64,000 nt of DNA from Candidatus Nitrohelix vancouverensis. GTDB taxonomy: Bacteria; Nitrospinota; Nitrospinia; Nitrospinales; VA-1. Within the stretch, counting starts at the first letter, position 1. The number at the start of each line of letters is the position of its first letter. Under the pieces are notes generated by a model. That model was not told where the DNA came from and made no database searches. It saw only the letters and a program-made list of their open reading frames with translations. A program made the position numbers and the translations under genes. The stretch is from positions 2,812,001 through 2,876,000 of the forward strand of contig CP048620.1 in assembly GCA_015698305.1 (NCBI GenBank), written 5' to 3'. Positions 28,969 through 38,743 of this stretch are shown piece after piece.

Positions 28969-29781
28969 TCAGACAAATTTAAGCAACAACCAGCCGACCA
29001 GACCTTTTTGTCCATTGCGCTCGCGATTGGCTCCGTTCCAGACCGCGACGGCCATGAGACTTGAACCCGTGAGCTGAACGTCGTTATCGTCGCCGGTGTC
29101 CATGCGTCGTTTGAAAACGATCCGCCATTTTCCATCGTTCCAGAAACTGCCGCCCTGAACGTTTTGCTCATCCTGCTCGGTTAAGGTGCTGTAACCTTCC
29201 GCATTCAAATCTTCAACGACAATCGGGAATTCGCTTTTGGATTTGACATGTCCGGCGCGCTCACTGCGAACGCTTTCGGGAGATTGCGGGTCCTTCCATT
29301 GCCAGATGTTCACCATTTTTCCCGGCTCCCCCATCGTGATGGCGGGAAACTCGCCCTGAAGAGAAAGCGGAAACATCAACGCCGCCATATCTATGTACAA
29401 CGAAGAAATGCCAAAAGTCCGGTCGCGCGTGGGGTCGTCCCATTCCAGACAAATAGCGATGTCTTCCCCATCCCTTGCCGCGGCGATGCGCACATTCTTG
29501 ATCGACGGATCCGGCCATTTGGGGTTGGTGATCATCTGCGGGCCTAACTCCACCAGCGTGAAACGCGAATCCGTAGTCCAGAAAGTATCGGAAGGGTCGA
29601 GAGGAAGCGCGCTTGCGCTTTTTGGCACTTCGATCACGGGTCCGCAGGTTTGTTCTTCAAGACAACTTTCCACATTACCGCCGCAACCCGCGAGGGTAAA
29701 AACAACAAGCAGTCCGGCAAACAGCTTTCGACTTTCGCTAATAATCGTAAACAATCCGTTCAATTTCTTTTTTGATTTCAT
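28969..29781 (-). CDS. Lipoprotein with ethylbenzene-dehydrogenase/NXR-gamma-like heme domain
   Basis: A periplasmic lipoprotein of about 270 residues. It has a basic N-terminus, a hydrophobic stretch and the lipobox LAGC. The mature part resembles the EB_dh heme-b domain found in the gamma subunits of ethylbenzene and DMSO dehydrogenases and of nitrite oxidoreductase: AICLEWDDPTRD in the first half and the C-terminal signature MAVAVWNGANRERNGQKGLVGW. These subunits pass electrons from the molybdenum/Fe-S subunits. No alpha or beta subunit genes are adjacent. The ATG at 29781 lies inside the upstream protease gene; a TTG at 29754 is an alternative start. Confidence 0.7.
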   Translation of the reverse strand: MKSKKKLNGLFTIISESRKLFAGLLVVFTLAGCGGNVESCLEEQTCGPVIEVPKSASALPLDPSDTFWTTDSRFTLVELGPQMITNPKWPDPSIKNVRIAAARDGEDIAICLEWDDPTRDRTFGISSLYIDMAALMFPLSLQGEFPAITMGEPGKMVNIWQWKDPQSPESVRSERAGHVKSKSEFPIVVEDLNAEGYSTLTEQDEQNVQGGSFWNDGKWRIVFKRRMDTGDDNDVQLTGSSLMAVAVWNGANRERNGQKGLVGWLLLKFV

Positions 29782-31057
29782 CGTTAAAAGGGCCGACAAC
29801 AATAACATTTAGCTTTTCCTGAATCAAAATTTTTCCAGCCACATTCCAGATGTCTTCGGTTGTGATTTCATTGACGCGATCCCATTCTTCTTCCGGCCCC
29901 AGGTCCTGCGAATACAGTTTGGAGAAACCGTAACGCAGGTTTTGTTTATAAGGATCATCCAGATCAAAATCCAGTTCATAAAAATAACGTTGCTTGACGT
30001 GGTTCAACTCCTCCTGCGAAGGGCCTTCCTTGATGAAGGTTTTGATCTCGCGAAACAACACGCGCGCCACTTCCAGAATTTTTTCCTTGCTCACCATGAC
30101 GTCAAAATCCAGCGTGCCCGTGTCCGAGGAACTGGTCGCCCGACACTCCACAGAGTAAACAAGGCCGCGATCTTCACGAAGAGCCTGTTGCAATCGAGAG
30201 GTCACGCCATCGTCAAAAATTCGTTGAAGCAGACACACTTGAAAATATTCCGGGTCGTTGTAGGAAACCGCTCGAAAGCATATCTGCAACTGTACCTGAC
30301 TGTCACTGTCGAACTGGAAACGGAATGCCGGCCTGTTTTGCTTCTCTTCCAGCGTGCCAACGAAGACGTCTCTCGGCACGCGCTTGCCGCGTTTGGGGAT
30401 CCTGAGAAAATGTTTTTCCGCCATCGCCTCCACAGGAGTGTGCGTCACCGGCCCGGCAACGGCCAAAATCATATTCTCAGGTGAATAGAAAATTTTAAAA
30501 TAATCTTCCAGCATTTTCTTGTCGATTGCGGTGATCGTCTTTTCTTTACCTATGGTCGGCCAGGACAGCGGCGTTCCTGGATACAGCAATTCGCAGGCCT
30601 GATTGTCGATGTCGACGTTGACGCCGTCTTCGTTGAGTTCTTCGAGATACTCTTCCAGAATGATCTGCCGTTCCAGTTCGATATTAGGAAAAGTTGGCTC
30701 TGCAAAAAAATGTGAGAAAATCTCCATGCCGCGTTCCAACTGGGTCAGGTGCGGATTGAAGCCATAATAAGTATATTCCGTGAGAGTCGATGCGCGCAAT
30801 TCGCGACCGATCATTTCAAACTCGCGGTTCAATGAAACCGAGTCGGGAAATTCTTTATTACCTCGAAACAACATATGCTCGAGAAAATGCGAAACGCCGT
30901 TGTTGCGTTCGTTTTCAAACCTCAATCCGGCGCGCACGAACATGGCCACTTCCAGAATGTGAACGTGCGGCATTTCCACGGTAACAATCGTCAATCCATT
31001 CGACAGGACTTTATGATACGGGCGAATGGAGGAATTAACTTGATATTTTGAATTCAT
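29738..31057 (-). CDS. M16-family zinc metallopeptidase
   Basis: A pitrilysin-type protease of about 439 residues. The inverted zinc site HFLEHMLFRG is near residues 55-65 of the chosen form, and the C-terminal half is the usual inactive M16 domain. I chose ATG 31057 because family members start just before the strand YHKVLSNGLTIV. A longer frame to 31138 exists and would add 27 residues of uncertain reality. Its 3' end overlaps the lipoprotein start by 44 bases. The protein may degrade peptides, or process proteins as in the PqqL/YmxG group. Confidence 0.88.
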   Translation of the reverse strand: MNSKYQVNSSIRPYHKVLSNGLTIVTVEMPHVHILEVAMFVRAGLRFENERNNGVSHFLEHMLFRGNKEFPDSVSLNREFEMIGRELRASTLTEYTYYGFNPHLTQLERGMEIFSHFFAEPTFPNIELERQIILEEYLEELNEDGVNVDIDNQACELLYPGTPLSWPTIGKEKTITAIDKKMLEDYFKIFYSPENMILAVAGPVTHTPVEAMAEKHFLRIPKRGKRVPRDVFVGTLEEKQNRPAFRFQFDSDSQVQLQICFRAVSYNDPEYFQVCLLQRIFDDGVTSRLQQALREDRGLVYSVECRATSSSDTGTLDFDVMVSKEKILEVARVLFREIKTFIKEGPSQEELNHVKQRYFYELDFDLDDPYKQNLRYGFSKLYSQDLGPEEEWDRVNEITTEDIWNVAGKILIQEKLNVIVVGPFNDEIKKEIERIVYDY

Positions 31058-31230
31058 AAAAACGTAAGGACCGCCAAAAAATGGGTTGGATAAAATGCTA
31101 AGATTCGAGAGCGCGACCGCCCTCGACAAACTCGTCAATAAAAACAGGTGAAATTTAGTTTACCATTTTATCATTCAATTTGATAAAACAACCCGAATCA
31201 AATCACACTTTAATACTCAGGAAATTCGTT

Positions 31231-31857
31231 ATGGAGCAACCACAGTGGGCAATCAAGGATTATGAAACCGGGCACGATGCGCTGATCGACCTCGAAGACC
31301 CGGAAACGCCATCCCTGTACGCCGTCCGCCCGGATCTGACTCTGGTCCTTGCCGAAGGGCTTCCCGTCTTTGGCTTTCACTGGATTGGCGCAGTGATGAT
31401 AGCGCCGGCTCTGGTTTTCATGTTGATTCTCATCCTGCTCCCGGTATTCGTTCTCACCGGATCGGATGTGACATGGATCATGGCCATCGTCACCCTTGTC
31501 GTTTCTTCAAGTTTCCTCTGGGGATTCACCTTTGCCCTGCAACTCATGGTCCAGAATCGAGACATATTCCCCCGCCGTTATTTCACGACGCTTGGAAATG
31601 AGGGACTCGCCCTGCATTTTTCAAGAATCCATCTTCCCGGTCAAAACCCCAAAGCATGGATGGAATGGGCTTCCGTCCAGTCCGTTGAACTGAGCAGACG
31701 TTTTTTCCTGCCCGGCATCCTCGTCGCCAAACCCTTCATCCCCTATATCGACTTGAAAGGGAGCGGGGACCGGCGCTTGTCCATTCCCCTGTCCCCCAAC
31801 GAAAACGATATCCAGTCCCTTGTGGAACGCATCCGGCGCCAGGCGAAACTGATCTGA
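31231..31857 (+). CDS. Membrane protein of unknown function, 208 residues
   Basis: A protein with two neighbouring transmembrane segments, at about residues 50-75 (GAVMIAPALVFMLILILLPVFVL) and 80-105 (the following WIMAIVTLVVSSSFLWGFTFALQ), and a C-terminal soluble part of about 95 residues. The layout resembles PH-like membrane proteins of the DUF304 type, but I cannot confirm this. The ATG at 31231 has an AGGAA site at good spacing; an upstream in-frame start at 31180 lacks one. Confidence 0.65.
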   Translation: MEQPQWAIKDYETGHDALIDLEDPETPSLYAVRPDLTLVLAEGLPVFGFHWIGAVMIAPALVFMLILILLPVFVLTGSDVTWIMAIVTLVVSSSFLWGFTFALQLMVQNRDIFPRRYFTTLGNEGLALHFSRIHLPGQNPKAWMEWASVQSVELSRRFFLPGILVAKPFIPYIDLKGSGDRRLSIPLSPNENDIQSLVERIRRQAKLI

Positions 31858-31868
31858 AAGAGAGGCGC

Positions 31869-34800
31869 TCACTCAAAATGAATGGAGTGTTCGCCTAGAA
31901 TTTCTTCGATTTCCTGAACGATTTCATCCGATGCGCGCGCTTTCAGATGCGGGCCAACCGTCACCGTCCGTTGCTTGTTGTCTGGGAAGATAAAATGGAT
32001 TTCCACTTCATTGTTGCCCCGATTTTTTTCAAGCGCATCGCGAACAGACAGCATCATCGCCCTTTCCAGTCCGGGAGTTCGAATATGAATATGAATCGTT
32101 CCCTTCCAGTTCTGTTTCACATCATCCAGAGAACAAATCTGCTCAACGATCAGCTTCGGCGTGTTGCCCTCCGCATCGACTTTGCCGCGAATCCAGACCG
32201 GCGCATCTTCAGCCAGCAATTGTTCAACGGAGACATATAAGTCAGGCCAGATGATCGCCTCGACCGAACCTTGTAAATCTTCCAGAAGAACGATAGCCAT
32301 TTTATCGCCCTTCTTTGTGTTCTTGACGGTCACTTTTGCGGGCAGTCCGATCATGTGAACGGTCTGTCCCTTGTGGTCGCTGATCGTGGCGGATGCGGCG
32401 TCTGAAAACCAGTGGATTTCCTTTTCATACTTATTCAAAGGATGACCGGAAATATAAAAACCGATCGTCTCCTTTTCGTAACGCAAACGATCTTCATCGC
32501 TCAGGCGTTCCTCGTTATCCGGCTCATCGGGAGCCGACGCTTCGTCTTCAAATGCGTCGAACATATTACTTTGCCCCATCAAGCGATCCCTCTGCTTTGC
32601 CTGGGCCATCTCCATCGCTTCGGGAAGATGTTTGATCATGTACGCGCGGCTTTGCCCGAGTGAATCGCAGGCTCCGCTTTTGATCAGACTTTCGATCACC
32701 CGCTTGTTCGCGGCGCGCAAATCGATCTGCTCGCAGAAATCCTTCAGGGAAGAAAAACGCTCCGCCGTCTTGCGAACCCCTATGATGGATTCAATCGCCG
32801 CCGAGCCGACGTTTTTAATAGCGCCCAAACCAAATAATAATTTCCCGTTCGCAATGGAAAAACTCCAGGAACTCTCGTTGATGTCGGGCGGCCGCACTTC
32901 GATTTTCATTTCCCGGCAATCGTTGATATAGCGAATCACCTTGTCGGTGTTGTCCATATCGCTGGTGATGAGGGCGCCGAAAAACTGCAGGGGGTAATGC
33001 GCTTTCAGGTAAGCGGTCTGGTAGGAAACCAGCGCATAAGCGGCGCTATGGGATTTGTTAAATCCGTAGCCCGCGAACTTTTCCATCAGGTCAAAAATTT
33101 TCTTCGCCTTGTCTTCTGGGATCGATTTGGAATGCGAGCCTTCGAGAAAACGTTGCCGCTGAGCCGCCATTTCCTCCGCCTTCTTCTTACCCATCGCGCG
33201 TCGCAGTAAATCCGCCTCGCCCAGACTGTAGCCGGACAACACGCTGGCGATTTTCATGACCTGCTCCTGATACAGAATGACGCCGTGCGTTTCTTTCAAA
33301 ATGCCTTCGAGTTGCGGCAATTCGTATTGCGCCGCCATCACCCCATGTTTGCGTTTCACATAATCGTCCACCATGCCGCTTTCCAGCGGACCGGGACGAT
33401 ACAGGGCAAGCAGGGCGATGATGTCTTCAAAAGAGTCCGGCTTCATCTTCTTCAAGAGATCGCGCATACCGCCGCTTTCCAGTTGAAAGACGCCAAGGGT
33501 GCGGGCTGAACACAACAGTTCGTAAGTTTTTTTATCGTCCGTGGGAATCAGGCTGATGTCGATATCGTCGGAGGTCGACTCCCGGATGAGGCGCAGGGCA
33601 TTGTCGATCACCGTCAAGGTGCGCAGGCCGAGGAAGTCCATCTTGAGCAGGCCCAGTTTCTCCACATTGCCCATGGAGAACTGGGTCACGACTTCATCAT
33701 TACTGCCTTTATAGAGCGGGAGAAATTGTGTCAGCGGTTTGGAAGAGATCACCACGCCCGCGGCATGGGTCGAACAATGGCGAGGAAGGCCTTCAAGATT
33801 TTGAGCGATTTCAAGAAGTTCCTCTACATGTTCGCTTTCCTTGCGCAGTTCCCCAAACTTGTTCTCTTCCTTAAACGCCGCGTCCAGGGTGATGTTGAGC
33901 CGATCCGGCACCAGCTTGGCGATCCGGTCGACTTCGCCATAGGGCATATCCAGCACACGGCCCACATCGCGCAATACGCCTTTGGCGTTCATGCTTCCAA
34001 AGGTGATGATCTGCGTGACGTTCTGCGAACCGCCGTATTTCTCCGTAACGTACTGAATAACCTCTTCGCGCCCGTCCATACAAAAATCGATGTCGATATC
34101 CGGCATGCTGACCCGCTCCGGGTTCAAGAACCGCTCAAACATCAAGCCGTAAGGCAGAGGGTCCAGATCGGTGATGGTCAACGCGTAAGCCACCAGACTG
34201 CCCGCCGCAGAACCGCGCCCCGGCCCCACAGGAATTTTTCGTTCGCGCGCGTGGCGTATGAAATCCCAGACGATGAGAAAGTATCCCGGATAGCCCATGC
34301 GCTTGATGATGCCCAGTTCTTCTTCAAGTCGCTCTTTATAGCGTTCTTCATCAGGCTCCTGACCACAGCGCCGCATCACTTCCAGTCGATCTTCCAGCCC
34401 TTTCCGCGTCATTTCCTCCAGATAGCCTTCCAGCGTATAGGTCTCGGGGATCGGGTAGTCCGGTAAATTGATCTGGTCAAAATCCAGATGCAAATTGCAA
34501 CGCTCGGCGATTTTCACCGTATTTTCTATCGCGTCGGGGACGTGTTTGAAAATCGCCGCCATCTCTTCGGTGGACTTGAAATACATCTCTTCGGTGTCGT
34601 AGCGCATTCGGTAGGGATCGCTGATCGTTTTCCCCGTCTGCAAACACAGAAGGATCTGGTGCGCCCGAAAGTCTTTTCTGTCGAGGTAATGGCAATTGTT
34701 CGTCGCCACAACGGGAATGGAGAGCTTGTCGCCAATCTGAACCAATTCCTTATTGATCCGTTCCTGATGTTCGAGTTTGTGATACTGCAATTCCAGAAAG

Positions 34801-35324
34801 AAATTATTTTCGCCCATGATATCCCGGTATTGCGACGCCACCTTGATCGCGCGCGGGATATTTTCCTTGTACACGTTATGCGCCACCTCGCCGCGACCGC
34901 AGGAGCTGAGGGCGATCAGGCCTTCGGAGTATTCGGCAAGCATTTCTTTGTCGATTCGGGGCTTGTAATAGAAACCTTCCAGATAGCCCGCTGTGACCAG
35001 TTTCAGCAGATTTTTGTAACCCTGATCCGTTTCAGCCAGCAATATCAGGTGATACGATGCGTCCCGAAGATCGTGCTTTGAACTTTTTTCGAGACGACTT
35101 TCCGGCGCCACATAGACTTCGCAACCAATGATCGGTTTCACGCCGTGCTTTTTCCCCGCATTGTAAAACTCCACCGCGCCGAACAAATTCCCGTGATCCG
35201 TCATGGCGACGGCGGGCATGTTGTACTCCGCCGCTCGTTTGAACAGGGCATCGTGTCTTAGGGAAGAATCGAGAAGACTGTAAGAGGTGTGGAGATGAAG
35301 GTGGACGAAATTTGTAAGGGGCAT
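31869..35324 (-). CDS. dnaE: DNA polymerase III alpha subunit
   Basis: The 1151-residue replicative polymerase. The N-terminal PHP domain begins FVHLHLHTSYSLLDSS. The catalytic palm holds PDIDIDFCMDGR (two metal-binding aspartates) and the fingers include YGFNKSHSAAYALVSYQTAYLK. The C-terminal OB-fold runs through MIGLPAKVTVKNTKKGDKM. The length and motifs match the DnaE1 replicase, not the shorter error-prone DnaE2. The gene converges on the membrane protein gene with 11 bases between them. Confidence 0.97.
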   Translation of the reverse strand: MPLTNFVHLHLHTSYSLLDSSLRHDALFKRAAEYNMPAVAMTDHGNLFGAVEFYNAGKKHGVKPIIGCEVYVAPESRLEKSSKHDLRDASYHLILLAETDQGYKNLLKLVTAGYLEGFYYKPRIDKEMLAEYSEGLIALSSCGRGEVAHNVYKENIPRAIKVASQYRDIMGENNFFLELQYHKLEHQERINKELVQIGDKLSIPVVATNNCHYLDRKDFRAHQILLCLQTGKTISDPYRMRYDTEEMYFKSTEEMAAIFKHVPDAIENTVKIAERCNLHLDFDQINLPDYPIPETYTLEGYLEEMTRKGLEDRLEVMRRCGQEPDEERYKERLEEELGIIKRMGYPGYFLIVWDFIRHARERKIPVGPGRGSAAGSLVAYALTITDLDPLPYGLMFERFLNPERVSMPDIDIDFCMDGREEVIQYVTEKYGGSQNVTQIITFGSMNAKGVLRDVGRVLDMPYGEVDRIAKLVPDRLNITLDAAFKEENKFGELRKESEHVEELLEIAQNLEGLPRHCSTHAAGVVISSKPLTQFLPLYKGSNDEVVTQFSMGNVEKLGLLKMDFLGLRTLTVIDNALRLIRESTSDDIDISLIPTDDKKTYELLCSARTLGVFQLESGGMRDLLKKMKPDSFEDIIALLALYRPGPLESGMVDDYVKRKHGVMAAQYELPQLEGILKETHGVILYQEQVMKIASVLSGYSLGEADLLRRAMGKKKAEEMAAQRQRFLEGSHSKSIPEDKAKKIFDLMEKFAGYGFNKSHSAAYALVSYQTAYLKAHYPLQFFGALITSDMDNTDKVIRYINDCREMKIEVRPPDINESSWSFSIANGKLLFGLGAIKNVGSAAIESIIGVRKTAERFSSLKDFCEQIDLRAANKRVIESLIKSGACDSLGQSRAYMIKHLPEAMEMAQAKQRDRLMGQSNMFDAFEDEASAPDEPDNEERLSDEDRLRYEKETIGFYISGHPLNKYEKEIHWFSDAASATISDHKGQTVHMIGLPAKVTVKNTKKGDKMAIVLLEDLQGSVEAIIWPDLYVSVEQLLAEDAPVWIRGKVDAEGNTPKLIVEQICSLDDVKQNWKGTIHIHIRTPGLERAMMLSVRDALEKNRGNNEVEIHFIFPDNKQRTVTVGPHLKARASDEIVQEIEEILGEHSIHFE

Positions 35325-35447
35325 ATTGAAATGAAAGCGGTCGTCAAAAAATAAAAAAGATGCCTGCGACTCTATCAGGAATTTTTACATTTTCCAAACC
35401 CCATCCAGAGGCTCTCCCAAACGTCGCATTTCGAGCCGAAAAGGGAT

Positions 35448-36563
35448 TCAGGATTGCAGAGCTTCATCCGGCGATAACACGGGGTATCCCAACGCTTCTG
35501 CGACTGCGGGATGCGTGACCTTACCGCGATACAGGTTCAAACCCGCCTTCAATGCAGGGTCCTCGCTCAATGCTCGCTTGAATCCCTTATTCGCAAGCGC
35601 CAGGGCAAAAGGGAAGGTTGCATTGGTCAGGGCAAAGGTTGCGGTTCGGGCGACTGCGCCAGGCATATTCGTCACGCAATAATGCACAATACCATCGAGT
35701 TTGAAAATCGGGTCGCTATGCGTGGTGGGTCGAGAGGTTTCAAAAATTCCGCCCTGGTCAATTCCGACATCGACGATAACCGCCCCCGGACGCATCAAAT
35801 TCAACATCTTGCGTGTTACGAGTTGAGGCGCCTTGGCGCCGGTGATAAGAACCGCGCCGACCACCAGATCGGCGTTGGACAGAGATTCTTCGAGATTGAA
35901 GCGGTTCGACATGAGGGTTTTGAGTCGGGCGCCGTAAATATCGTCAAGATAGCGAAGCCTCTGCAAATTGGTGTCGAGAAGCGTCACGTTCGCGCCCGTG
36001 CCGACTGCCATCTTGGCCGCATTGCTACCGACCACGCCGCCGCCAATGATCACAACATTTCCCGGATCGACGCCCGGCACGCCGCCCAGCAAGATGCCGC
36101 GACCGCCGTTTTCACGCTCCAGATACTTGGCCCCCTCGTGGATCGACATGCGCCCCGCCACTTCGCTCATGGGGATCAATAGCGGCAGGGAACCGTCGCG
36201 CGACTGTACCGTTTCGTATGCAATGCCGATGATTTTTCTCTCCAGCAAGCGTTTTGTCAATTCAGGAGCAGGCGCCAGATGCAGGTAGGTGTATAAAATT
36301 TGTCCCTCGCGCAGAAGTTCGTACTCCTCCTCCTGCGGTTCCTTGACCTTGACGATCATATCCGCCTTGGCAAACACGGTGTTTCTATCAGCAATTTCAG
36401 CCCCTTCGGCTTCAAAGTCCGCGTCTTCGATGCCGCTTCCCTCGCCGGCGTCAGACTGCACAAGAACCTGATGGCCCTGCCGGATCAGGTCGTGCACACC
36501 AGCAGGCGTCAAAGCGACGCGATATTCATGAACTTTTATTTCCTTCGGGACGCCAATAATCAT
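35448..36563 (-). CDS. ald: Alanine dehydrogenase
   Basis: A 371-residue NAD-dependent enzyme that interconverts L-alanine and pyruvate plus ammonia. The N-terminus is [20 protein letters not shown]. The substrate-site [11 protein letters not shown] includes the catalytic histidine, and the Rossmann motif is [16 protein letters not shown]. An AGAGGAT ribosome site precedes the ATG on the minus strand. It stands alone between dnaE and a divergent LRR gene. Confidence 0.95.
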   Translation of the reverse strand: MIIGVPKEIKVHEYRVALTPAGVHDLIRQGHQVLVQSDAGEGSGIEDADFEAEGAEIADRNTVFAKADMIVKVKEPQEEEYELLREGQILYTYLHLAPAPELTKRLLERKIIGIAYETVQSRDGSLPLLIPMSEVAGRMSIHEGAKYLERENGGRGILLGGVPGVDPGNVVIIGGGVVGSNAAKMAVGTGANVTLLDTNLQRLRYLDDIYGARLKTLMSNRFNLEESLSNADLVVGAVLITGAKAPQLVTRKMLNLMRPGAVIVDVGIDQGGIFETSRPTTHSDPIFKLDGIVHYCVTNMPGAVARTATFALTNATFPFALALANKGFKRALSEDPALKAGLNLYRGKVTHPAVAEALGYPVLSPDEALQS

Positions 36564-36739
36564 AATCGCTATCCTCTGTCGAAATTTTTCAAGTGCCCCC
36601 TCCGGTCGCCTGAAAAGGGGTTAAATACTCAGTTTTCTATTCCATACTAAAGGAAAATACTCTCAATGGGAATTTGATATTTCCACTGAAATCATATAAA
36701 TTGTTCTGTAAAATCCGGCAACCCTACAAGGCTATCATT

Positions 36740-37552
36740 TTGAATATCGACCTAAAAACTCAGTGGGAAAAGACGATTCAATCCAGGTTCTATGCATCCG
36801 ACCTGTCGCTTGATCTCGAGAACAGAATACCTGGCAAGGAAGAATTCAAACTGCTCTTGCAGAGCAAGGAAATTTTCGAATGCGAGCAATTGTTCCTCAG
36901 CGACAATCGCCTGAAAGATGAGGATGTGATTCTCCTCTGCGATACTTTCAAAGGCGAAAAACTGAAGTCCCTGTATCTGAATAATAACCAGATTGGCGAC
37001 AAGGCCGCCGAAGCGCTGGCCAACTCGGAACTGGCGCAGAACCTGAAATGCCTCATGCTTGAAGGCAACCGCATCGGCCCCAACGGAGTCCGGGCGCTTG
37101 CAGAATCGCCCAGTTTCCAGCATTTGGAAACCATTTTTCTAGACAGCAATCCGGTCACAGCCGAGGGAGTCAAAAGCCTGTCCACTTCCGACAATCTGCC
37201 GCAACTGCGCAATCTGCACCTCGATAGCGCGGATATCGGCGATGAGGGCGCGCAATACATTGCCGCTTCCGAACGTTTTTCCGGTCTGGAAAAGCTCTAT
37301 CTTTGTTCGAACAAAATCGGAGACGCTGGAGCCATCGCCCTGGCCAATTCGCCTTATTTGAGCAACCTCAAGGCTCTCAGCTTCTGGAGGAATGAAATTC
37401 GCGATGAGGGGGGAAAAGCCATCGCCGAGTCGAAAACCTTCGGCAAACTGGAACGCCTGTACATGAGCCTGAACCTGATCGATCGGCCGGTGAGAAAAAT
37501 CATACGCCAGTCGGAATTGAGCGCGCGATTGAAAACGCTCGTTATGGACTAA
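36740..37552 (+). CDS. Leucine-rich-repeat protein (ribonuclease-inhibitor type)
   Basis: A cytosolic protein of about 270 residues built from roughly seven LRR units of the ribonuclease-inhibitor type. Examples are LKSLYLNNNQIGDKAAEALA, LKCLMLEGNRIGPNGVRALA and LEKLYLCSNKIGDAGAIALA, each about 28 residues. Residues 1-40 precede the repeats and do not match them. There is no signal peptide. I chose TTG 36740, preceded by AAGG; a TTG at 36674 would add 22 residues. Such proteins usually mediate protein-protein contacts; the partner is unknown. Confidence 0.8.
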   Translation: MNIDLKTQWEKTIQSRFYASDLSLDLENRIPGKEEFKLLLQSKEIFECEQLFLSDNRLKDEDVILLCDTFKGEKLKSLYLNNNQIGDKAAEALANSELAQNLKCLMLEGNRIGPNGVRALAESPSFQHLETIFLDSNPVTAEGVKSLSTSDNLPQLRNLHLDSADIGDEGAQYIAASERFSGLEKLYLCSNKIGDAGAIALANSPYLSNLKALSFWRNEIRDEGGKAIAESKTFGKLERLYMSLNLIDRPVRKIIRQSELSARLKTLVMD

Positions 37553-37615
37553 CGTGAAATATTCAGGTAAAATAGAGCTATTAATAGGATAACTTTTTAG
37601 GAATCAGGATCTGAT

Positions 37616-37729
37616 ATGAGCTACAAATACGACTACGGAAAACTCTTCAACGTCATCTTCCATGTGGGCGTGGTCTTCAATGTCATGCTGGTTATCTGGG
37701 TGTACCTGGTTTTCTTCGACGTTATTTAG
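37616..37729 (+). CDS. Small single-pass membrane protein, 37 residues
   Basis: A tiny frame from ATG to TAG with an AGGAT site eight bases upstream. After MSYKYDYGK comes one hydrophobic helix (about residues 12-34) rich in V, F and L. The layout resembles the single-helix accessory subunits of respiratory complexes, but I cannot assign it. It lies in the gap between the LRR gene and the convergent transferase gene. Confidence 0.5.
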   Translation: MSYKYDYGKLFNVIFHVGVVFNVMLVIWVYLVFFDVI

Positions 37730-37740
37730 CCCGCGCGCGC

Positions 37741-38520
37741 CTAATAATCTTTCCTTGGCGTCGCCTGAACGAGGAACTCCTTGTTCTCCCATACCAGCTT
37801 GCTTTCCGGCAACAAGCGATCCCCCGCCGCGTTGCGCAACGGTCTCCACACATTATCAATATAGACTTCGTTCGGCCTGAAGTTGGCCTTGTACATGAGC
37901 GATTTGTTCTGCGCGATGTAATAACCTAAATAATAATAATTGATGCGATGTTGGACGCAATACTCCAACTGTTTCAGAATGCTGAAGGTTCCCAGCCCGA
38001 TGCTCGGGTCGGGAGCGTCGTAAAAAGTATAAATTGCCGAGAAGGCATTTCGCGTGATATCCGCCAGCGCCACGCCAACCAGCTTGCCGTCAAGAAAATA
38101 TTCGAACTCCACGCCGAAAGGTGTGCTCGAGTAAAACGACAACCTGAAGTTCTGGGAATCTTCCACATCGTCAACCAGCGAGGTGAACCTCTGCTTGTGG
38201 GTCAAATACAGAGCGAATTTTTCATCGCTGAATTTTGGCTTGCCCATGCGAATTTTCACATCGCGGCAGGATTTCAACGATCTTTTCTGACTGCGAGTCG
38301 CCTTAAAATCCCCCACCCGCACGCGGATGGGAACGCAAAGGGAACAACCCTGACAACGAGGCCTGAAAAAATAGTCCCCGAAATGCCGGGTTCCATGGGC
38401 CAGCAAATAGTCGAACTCTATTTCAGAAATATCTTCGAGAAGGTATTCCTCAAACAGCGACTGGCGGTCCATAAAATACCCGCACTGAAAAGATTTTGAG
38501 TCGATAAAATGTGCCAGCAT
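37741..38520 (-). CDS. bpt: Leucyl/arginyl-tRNA-protein transferase (Bpt/Ate1 family)
   Basis: A 259-residue aminoacyl-tRNA-protein transferase that adds a residue from tRNA to N-terminal acidic residues, marking the protein for N-degron degradation. It has the N-terminal cysteine region with YFFRPRCQGCSLCVPIRV, and the C-terminal GNAT-like half with SAIYTFYDAPDPSIGLGTF and YYYLGYYIAQNKSLMYKANFRP. By family, bacterial members are mostly leucyl-transferases (Bpt); arginyl activity cannot be excluded. Confidence 0.9.
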   Translation of the reverse strand: MLAHFIDSKSFQCGYFMDRQSLFEEYLLEDISEIEFDYLLAHGTRHFGDYFFRPRCQGCSLCVPIRVRVGDFKATRSQKRSLKSCRDVKIRMGKPKFSDEKFALYLTHKQRFTSLVDDVEDSQNFRLSFYSSTPFGVEFEYFLDGKLVGVALADITRNAFSAIYTFYDAPDPSIGLGTFSILKQLEYCVQHRINYYYLGYYIAQNKSLMYKANFRPNEVYIDNVWRPLRNAAGDRLLPESKLVWENKEFLVQATPRKDY

Positions 38521-38538
38521 CGGTCTTAAAAAAGAAGC

Positions 38539-38554
38539 ACCGGATCAATCCGGT
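38539..38554. repeat. Short perfect inverted repeat upstream of bpt
   Basis: ACCGGAT and ATCCGGT, two bases apart, 19 bases before the bpt start. It could be an operator or a small hairpin; nothing else supports either. Confidence 0.3.
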
Positions 38555-38743
38555 TTGAAAACAGGTCGGTTATCTATAAATGCATTATAACTATTTTATA
38601 TCATGAACCCGGATCCGACGAAACAAATTGGATTTATTTTTTGGCTCCGCTCAAATTGCGAAAGCTCTGATTATATGATTTACTTGTCCAGCCCAATGAG
38701 CGCAACCCAGCCCGAACAGAGATTTCAGCAACTTGTTTAAGCC

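Noticed and set aside
37949-38499. A plus-strand frame opposite bpt
   Set aside because: It is antisense to a protein with clear transferase motifs and has no start signal of its own.
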